A stretch of DNA of 10,860 nucleotides. It comes from an uncultured Verrucomicrobiota bacterium (GTDB lineage Bacteria > Verrucomicrobiota > Kiritimatiellia > RFP12 > UBA1067). Position numbers and translations under genes: made by a program. Within the stretch, counting starts at the first letter, position 1. The number at the start of each line of letters is the position of its first letter. The notes under the pieces are model-generated. The model did not search any database, had not been told where the DNA came from, and worked only from the letters and a program-made list of their open reading frames with translations. This document shows positions 7,145 through 10,860 of this stretch, piece by piece. Location: positions 1 to 10,860 of the forward strand of contig CAMPAF010000080.1 of NCBI GenBank assembly GCA_946631535.1, in the 5' to 3' direction.

Positions 7145-10100
7145 TGAAGATGAACATGCGAATTGCCAGTCTGGTTGCCGTTTGCGCGACGCTCATGTGC
7201 GCGTGGGGCGCGGAAAGTGTCGGAATCGTCGGCCTGCAGGTGAACCATCTGGCCGAACCACGGCATGTCGGCGGACATCCGGCGTTCGGCTGGCGGATGG
7301 AGACGCCGCTCGCGGGGGCGCATCAGGTGGCGTACCGCGTGAAGGTGGCGCGCACGGCGCGGAACGCGCCGCAGGAACTCGCGTGGGACTCGGGCGAGGT
7401 CGCGGACGGACGTTCCGTTGGAATCGCCTACGCGGGGAATCCGCTCGAATCGGCGTGTCGGTATGCCTGGACGGTAGCGGTAAAAGACGAGCAGGGACAT
7501 TGGACGGAATCTGCGGCCGCGCATTTCTCCACGGGCCTTCTTGCGTCAAACGACTGGCAGGGTGCGGACTGGATCGCGCCGCAAGCCGACGACGCGTACG
7601 CGCTCAGAACGGGGTGCTTCCGCCGTACGCTGGTCAATCCGAAAGAAGTCGTGGAGGCGTGGTGGTGCGTCGCGGCGGCCGGCGTGTTCGAAGTCTACGC
7701 GAATGGACAGGCGGTCACGGATGAATTCCTGAAGCCCGGCTACACGCACCCGCTGAAGGTGCGTCAGGCGTGCACGTACGACGTAACGGACTGGCTCGAT
7801 TGTCGCGCCGGCGCGACCAACGTGTTGGGCGCGGTCGTGTCCCCCAGCTGGAGCCGAGACAAGATCTCGTGCCGCAACCGCCCCGGACGCCGCTACGATC
7901 CGTCTCTCGCGCCGACGCTGCGCGCCGTCCTGATCCTGCGCCATGCGGACGGAACGGAGACGCGCGTGGTGACGGACCAGGACTGGCGCGCGGCGATGGA
8001 CCGTTATCCCGTCCGCACGTCCGGCATCTACGAGGGAGAGGTCGTGGATGCACGCACGAGTCTCGGTTGGCTGTCCGGTCACGAGCCGGACTGGCCGTGC
8101 GCCATTTCGCGAAACGCGGAGTTCTCGGGAACCGTGCGCAACTTCCGAAGACCGTCCGTCACGTTGCGCGAAGACCTCGCGATGCTTCCTGTCTCCGCCT
8201 ACGTGGTGGACGGCGCGACGGGCGCGTCGACGGACCGCCACGGCACGGCGCGGATCGCTCGGCGCTACGCATGTGGAAAACAGGAGCCGATACGCGTGGG
8301 GCCCGGCGAGATGCTCGTGCTCGATTTCGGACAGAACGCCTCTGCGGTGCCGGAGTTCGTGTTCGAGGCGAAAGAGGGCGCGAACGTGGAGATCCGCCAC
8401 GCCGAGATGCTGAACGACGGCGACGGGCAGATGTCGCGCGGCAACGACGGCCCCGGCGGCACGCCGTACCTCGCGAACCTGCGCACGAGCTATGCGGGCG
8501 TGAAGTACGTCTGCCGGGGCGGCGGCCCGGAGCGGTATCGCCCCGCGTTCACCTTCTTCGGCTACCGCTACGTGCGCGTGACGGCGGACGCGCCGATCAC
8601 GGTGCGCGTGGCGCGGAGCATTCCTGTGACGTCGGTGGGGAAGGGTTGCGACACGGGCACGTTCGAGACGGACAACCCGCGCGTCAACCGACTCTTCCAG
8701 AACTGCCGCTGGGGCATGTACTCGAACTACCTGAGCATCCCGACGGACTGTCCGCAGCGCGACGAGCGCGCGGGATGGACCGCCGACACGCAGGTGTTCG
8801 CGCCCGCCGCCGCCTATCTCGCCGACACCTACGCGTTTCTCGCGAAGTGGACGGAGGACATGCGCGACAGCCAGCGCGCGGACGGCTGTTACCCGTGGGT
8901 GGCGCCGGAGATCGTCGTGAACGGCTACACCATCGGCTGGACGGACGCGGGCGTGATCGTGCCGTATGTCCTGTGGCGCCGGTTCGGCGACACGTCCGTT
9001 ATTCGCGAGAACTGGAGCGCCATGGACCGCTACATGGCGTACGTGGCGGAGAAGGGCGACCGTTCGCCGCAGCCGTTCGGCGACTGGCTTTCCTACGAAT
9101 ACGGCGCGGACATGGAATGGCTCAAGCCCGTGCGCGAGAAGCTGCAGCTGCCGCGCAAACGGTTTCTCTCCGGCGTCTACCGCATCTGGACGGACCGGAT
9201 GATGGCGGAAATGGCGGACGCGCTTGGCGATGTGGCCGGCGTCGCGCGCTACCGTGCGCGGGAACAGGCGGACGCGGCGGCGTTCCGCGCGGCGTGTCTC
9301 GCGCCGGACGGCACGATCCTGCCGGAGTGTGGCGGACAGTGCAGCGCGCTGTACGCGCTTTATCTTGACCTGCTCCCGAACGCACAGGCGAAGGAAAAGA
9401 CGCGGGCCGCTTTGCGCGCGGATTTCCGCGCGCACGGCAACTGCCTGCAGACGGGTTTCCTCGGGACGGCGATCCTGCTCGACGCCGTCTTGCGCGGACT
9501 GGGCGATCCCGAACTCGCCTACACGCTGCTCCTTCAGGACAAGAATCCCTCGTGGCTCTATTCAGTCGACCAAGGGGCGACGACCATCTGGGAGCGCTGG
9601 AACTCCTACACGAAAGAGGGCGGGTTCGGTCCGGTGGCGATGAACTCGTTCAACCACTACGCCTACGGGGCGGTGGCCGCGTGGATGTTCTCGGCGATGG
9701 CCGGCATCCGCGACGACCCCGCCGCGCCGGGCTTCCGGCATTTCGTGCTTGCGCCCGTTCCCGACAGGCGCATCGGCTCGGTCAAGGCGTCGTTCCGCTC
9801 CCCCTACGGCGAGATCCGCAGCGCGTGGAAATACGGTCCGAACGGAACGTGGGAATGGACGTTCACGGTTCCGCCCAATACGATGGCAACGGTGATCGCG
9901 CCCGGTGGCACGCCGAAGGAATACGCCCCCGGCACGTACACGCTTCGCCGTGCGGAAAAAGGAGAGTTTGTCGCGCCGCCGGTGAAGGGACACGTGCATG
10001 CGTCGACGATCCTGCCGCTGAAGGGTGAAGGCGAGTACCTTGCGGCGTGGTTCGAGGGCTCGAAGGAGAGCGCAAAAGATGTGGCGATCCGGGGCTCGCG

Positions 10101-10860
10101 GCGAATCGGCGGCAAATGGGAGCCGGTACGGACGTTCGCGAAGGTCAACTCCGAGTCGCCGCACTGGAACCCGGTGCTGCGTCGGGCGGACGACGGACGC
10201 ATCGAGCTGTTCTTCAAGGTGGGGCGCAACTGCGCGGACTGGCGCACGTACGTGCAGGGAAGCCGCGACGAGGGCCGGACGTGGAGCGCGGCGCGGGAAC
10301 TCGTCCCCGGCGACGTCTGGGGCGGACGCGGCCCCGTCAAGAACAAGTGCCTCAGGCTGACAAGCGGACGCTGGCTCGCGCCCGCGTCGCGCGAGTTCGA
10401 TCCGCAGGCGCAATGGAAGCTGGAGACGCTCTGGCGCGCGTTCGTGGATATTTCGGACGACGACGGCAAATCGTGGCGCGCCTCGGCTCCATTCCCCGTG
10501 CCGGCCGACGCGTCCGCGCGGGGGAAGCGTCCGTTCGGCGTGATCCAGCCGACGCTGTGGGAGGACGAGCAAGGCGTTCATGCCCTGATGCGCGCGACCG
10601 ACGGCTGGATCTGGCGGACGGACTCGACGGACAATGGCGAGACGTGGAAGGAGTGCCGCCGGACCTCGCTCGAGAACATCAACTCCGGCATTGATTGCGT
10701 CCGCGCGTCCGACGGGCGGCTCTATCTGGCGATGAACGGACCCGGCAACGGGAAGGGATGGGGCACGCGCAACCATCTGGAGGTCAAGGTGTCCGAAGAC
10801 GGCGGCGAGACGTGGCGCACGTTTGCCGTGCTGGCCGACGACGGTCCAAAGCAAACCGAC
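7141..10860 (+). CDS. GH78 alpha-L-rhamnosidase fused to a sialidase-like (BNR) propeller, 3' end beyond window
   Basis: The frame from ATG 7141 stays open to the last base: 1240 residues without a stop, so the gene is cut by the window edge. Residues 1 to about 24 are a signal peptide (hydrophobic LVAVCATLMCAWG). About 35-500 are the GH78 N-terminal beta domains, with DFGQN (395-399) and FTFFGYRYVRV (470-480). About 500-855 are the catalytic six-hairpin barrel. It has TDCPQRDERAGW (535-546), with Asp536 and the predicted general acid Glu542, and TAD with Asp549. GWTDAG (599-604), FGDWL (646-650) and IWERWNS (816-822), with the predicted base Glu818, follow, then SFNHYAYG with His839. About 856-935 are the C-terminal beta domain. 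From about 941 a sialidase-like propeller follows with four Asp-boxes (1041, 1105, 1162, 1218). The enzyme should release terminal alpha-L-rhamnose outside the cytoplasm. It overlaps gene 3 by ATGA; a start at 7144 (MKMN) is equally possible. Confidence 0.92.
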   Translation, partial: MMKMNMRIASLVAVCATLMCAWGAESVGIVGLQVNHLAEPRHVGGHPAFGWRMETPLAGAHQVAYRVKVARTARNAPQELAWDSGEVADGRSVGIAYAGNPLESACRYAWTVAVKDEQGHWTESAAAHFSTGLLASNDWQGADWIAPQADDAYALRTGCFRRTLVNPKEVVEAWWCVAAAGVFEVYANGQAVTDEFLKPGYTHPLKVRQACTYDVTDWLDCRAGATNVLGAVVSPSWSRDKISCRNRPGRRYDPSLAPTLRAVLILRHADGTETRVVTDQDWRAAMDRYPVRTSGIYEGEVVDARTSLGWLSGHEPDWPCAISRNAEFSGTVRNFRRPSVTLREDLAMLPVSAYVVDGATGASTDRHGTARIARRYACGKQEPIRVGPGEMLVLDFGQNASAVPEFVFEAKEGANVEIRHAEMLNDGDGQMSRGNDGPGGTPYLANLRTSYAGVKYVCRGGGPERYRPAFTFFGYRYVRVTADAPITVRVARSIPVTSVGKGCDTGTFETDNPRVNRLFQNCRWGMYSNYLSIPTDCPQRDERAGWTADTQVFAPAAAYLADTYAFLAKWTEDMRDSQRADGCYPWVAPEIVVNGYTIGWTDAGVIVPYVLWRRFGDTSVIRENWSAMDRYMAYVAEKGDRSPQPFGDWLSYEYGADMEWLKPVREKLQLPRKRFLSGVYRIWTDRMMAEMADALGDVAGVARYRAREQADAAAFRAACLAPDGTILPECGGQCSALYALYLDLLPNAQAKEKTRAALRADFRAHGNCLQTGFLGTAILLDAVLRGLGDPELAYTLLLQDKNPSWLYSVDQGATTIWERWNSYTKEGGFGPVAMNSFNHYAYGAVAAWMFSAMAGIRDDPAAPGFRHFVLAPVPDRRIGSVKASFRSPYGEIRSAWKYGPNGTWEWTFTVPPNTMATVIAPGGTPKEYAPGTYTLRRAEKGEFVAPPVKGHVHASTILPLKGEGEYLAAWFEGSKESAKDVAIRGSRRIGGKWEPVRTFAKVNSESPHWNPVLRRADDGRIELFFKVGRNCADWRTYVQGSRDEGRTWSAARELVPGDVWGGRGPVKNKCLRLTSGRWLAPASREFDPQAQWKLETLWRAFVDISDDDGKSWRASAPFPVPADASARGKRPFGVIQPTLWEDEQGVHALMRATDGWIWRTDSTDNGETWKECRRTSLENINSGIDCVRASDGRLYLAMNGPGNGKGWGTRNHLEVKVSEDGGETWRTFAVLADDGPKQTD
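9961..10860 (+). other. C-terminal sialidase-like (BNR_2-type) domain of the GH78 protein, incomplete
   Basis: This covers residues 941-1240 of the rhamnosidase gene. It begins with a HVHASTILPL segment and continues with AWFEG, DVAIRGSRR, HWNPVLRR, LFFKVG, GPVKNK and IQPTLW. It has four Asp-boxes: SRDEGRTW, SDDDGKSW, STDNGETW and SEDGGETW. These are hallmarks of bacterial proteins commonly labelled exo-alpha-sialidase. The RIP arginine motif of true sialidases is not visible, so the substrate is probably not sialic acid (inference). A few dozen more residues are probably missing to the right. Confidence 0.75.
10624..10648 (+). repeat. 25-base exact repeat over an Asp-box, copy 2
   Basis: This is the second copy of the repeat at 1796-1820. 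It encodes the third Asp-box of the sialidase-like domain with exactly the same codons. The other three Asp-boxes of this domain use different sequence. Confidence 0.6.

Noticed and set aside
7141..7215. Lipoprotein signal at the GH78 N-terminus
   Set aside because: Cysteines at the end of the hydrophobic segment are preceded by Val or Met and not by Gly, Ala or Ser, so no proper lipobox is present; an ordinary signal peptide fits better.
7770..9368. 532-codon open frame on the plus strand in another frame
   Set aside because: Its translation is Arg/Gly-rich and motif-free, and it overlaps the verified GH78 frame. It is a shadow.
7546..9435. 629-codon open frame on the minus strand
   Set aside because: It lies wholly antisense to the GH78 catalytic domain, whose motifs are intact, and its product is rich in Arg, His, Ala and Val with no recognisable motif. 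It is a GC-rich shadow frame.
9562..10854. 430-codon open frame on the minus strand
   Set aside because: It is antisense to the end of GH78 and to the sialidase-like domain with four clear Asp-boxes; its composition is typical of a shadow frame.
9961..10860. True GH33 sialidase
   Set aside because: Asp-boxes are present, but I see no RIP motif or clear arginine triad; Asp-boxes also occur in many propellers with other functions.

Overview
The window is one tightly packed, plus-strand gene cluster of four protein genes and nothing else that I can support. There is no RNA gene, mobile element, CRISPR array or terminator, and no non-coding stretch longer than 16 bases. The DNA is GC-rich, roughly 60-77% in most 60-base blocks I counted. 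The mix of secreted LamG, FG-GAP, sialidase-like and GH78 proteins suggests a polysaccharide-degrading bacterium of the Planctomycetes-Verrucomicrobia-Lentisphaerae-Kiritimatiellota group, perhaps a gut anaerobe. That placement is inference from protein style, not from a marker gene.

Layout: (1) 2-3574, a very large secreted protein with an N-terminal propeller-like region, a LamG domain, a sialidase-like region with one Asp-box and a C-terminal propeller-like region. (2) 3591-4367, a cytosolic HpcH/HpaI-family class II aldolase with all expected catalytic residues. (3) 4364-7144, a secreted LamG plus FG-GAP/VCBS repeat protein. (4) 7141 to beyond the right edge, a secreted GH78 alpha-L-rhamnosidase fused to a C-terminal sialidase-like (BNR/Asp-box) propeller; its reading frame is open at the last base.

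Gene 1 is followed by a 16-base gap. Genes 2/3 and 3/4 overlap by ATGA, so genes 2-4 at least look translationally coupled and the four probably form one transcript; its promoter lies left of the window. Three products carry signal peptides and the aldolase does not. A working model (inference) is that the secreted proteins bind and cut a rhamnose-capped glycan outside the cytoplasm. The aldolase would then split a 2-keto-3-deoxy sugar acid, perhaps 2-keto-3-deoxy-L-rhamnonate, into pyruvate and an aldehyde.

The points most worth a second look are the GH78/sialidase-like fusion, the aldolase inside an operon of secreted glycan proteins, the LamG module shared by genes 1 and 3 (about 48% identical by hand alignment), and the unassigned architecture of gene 1.
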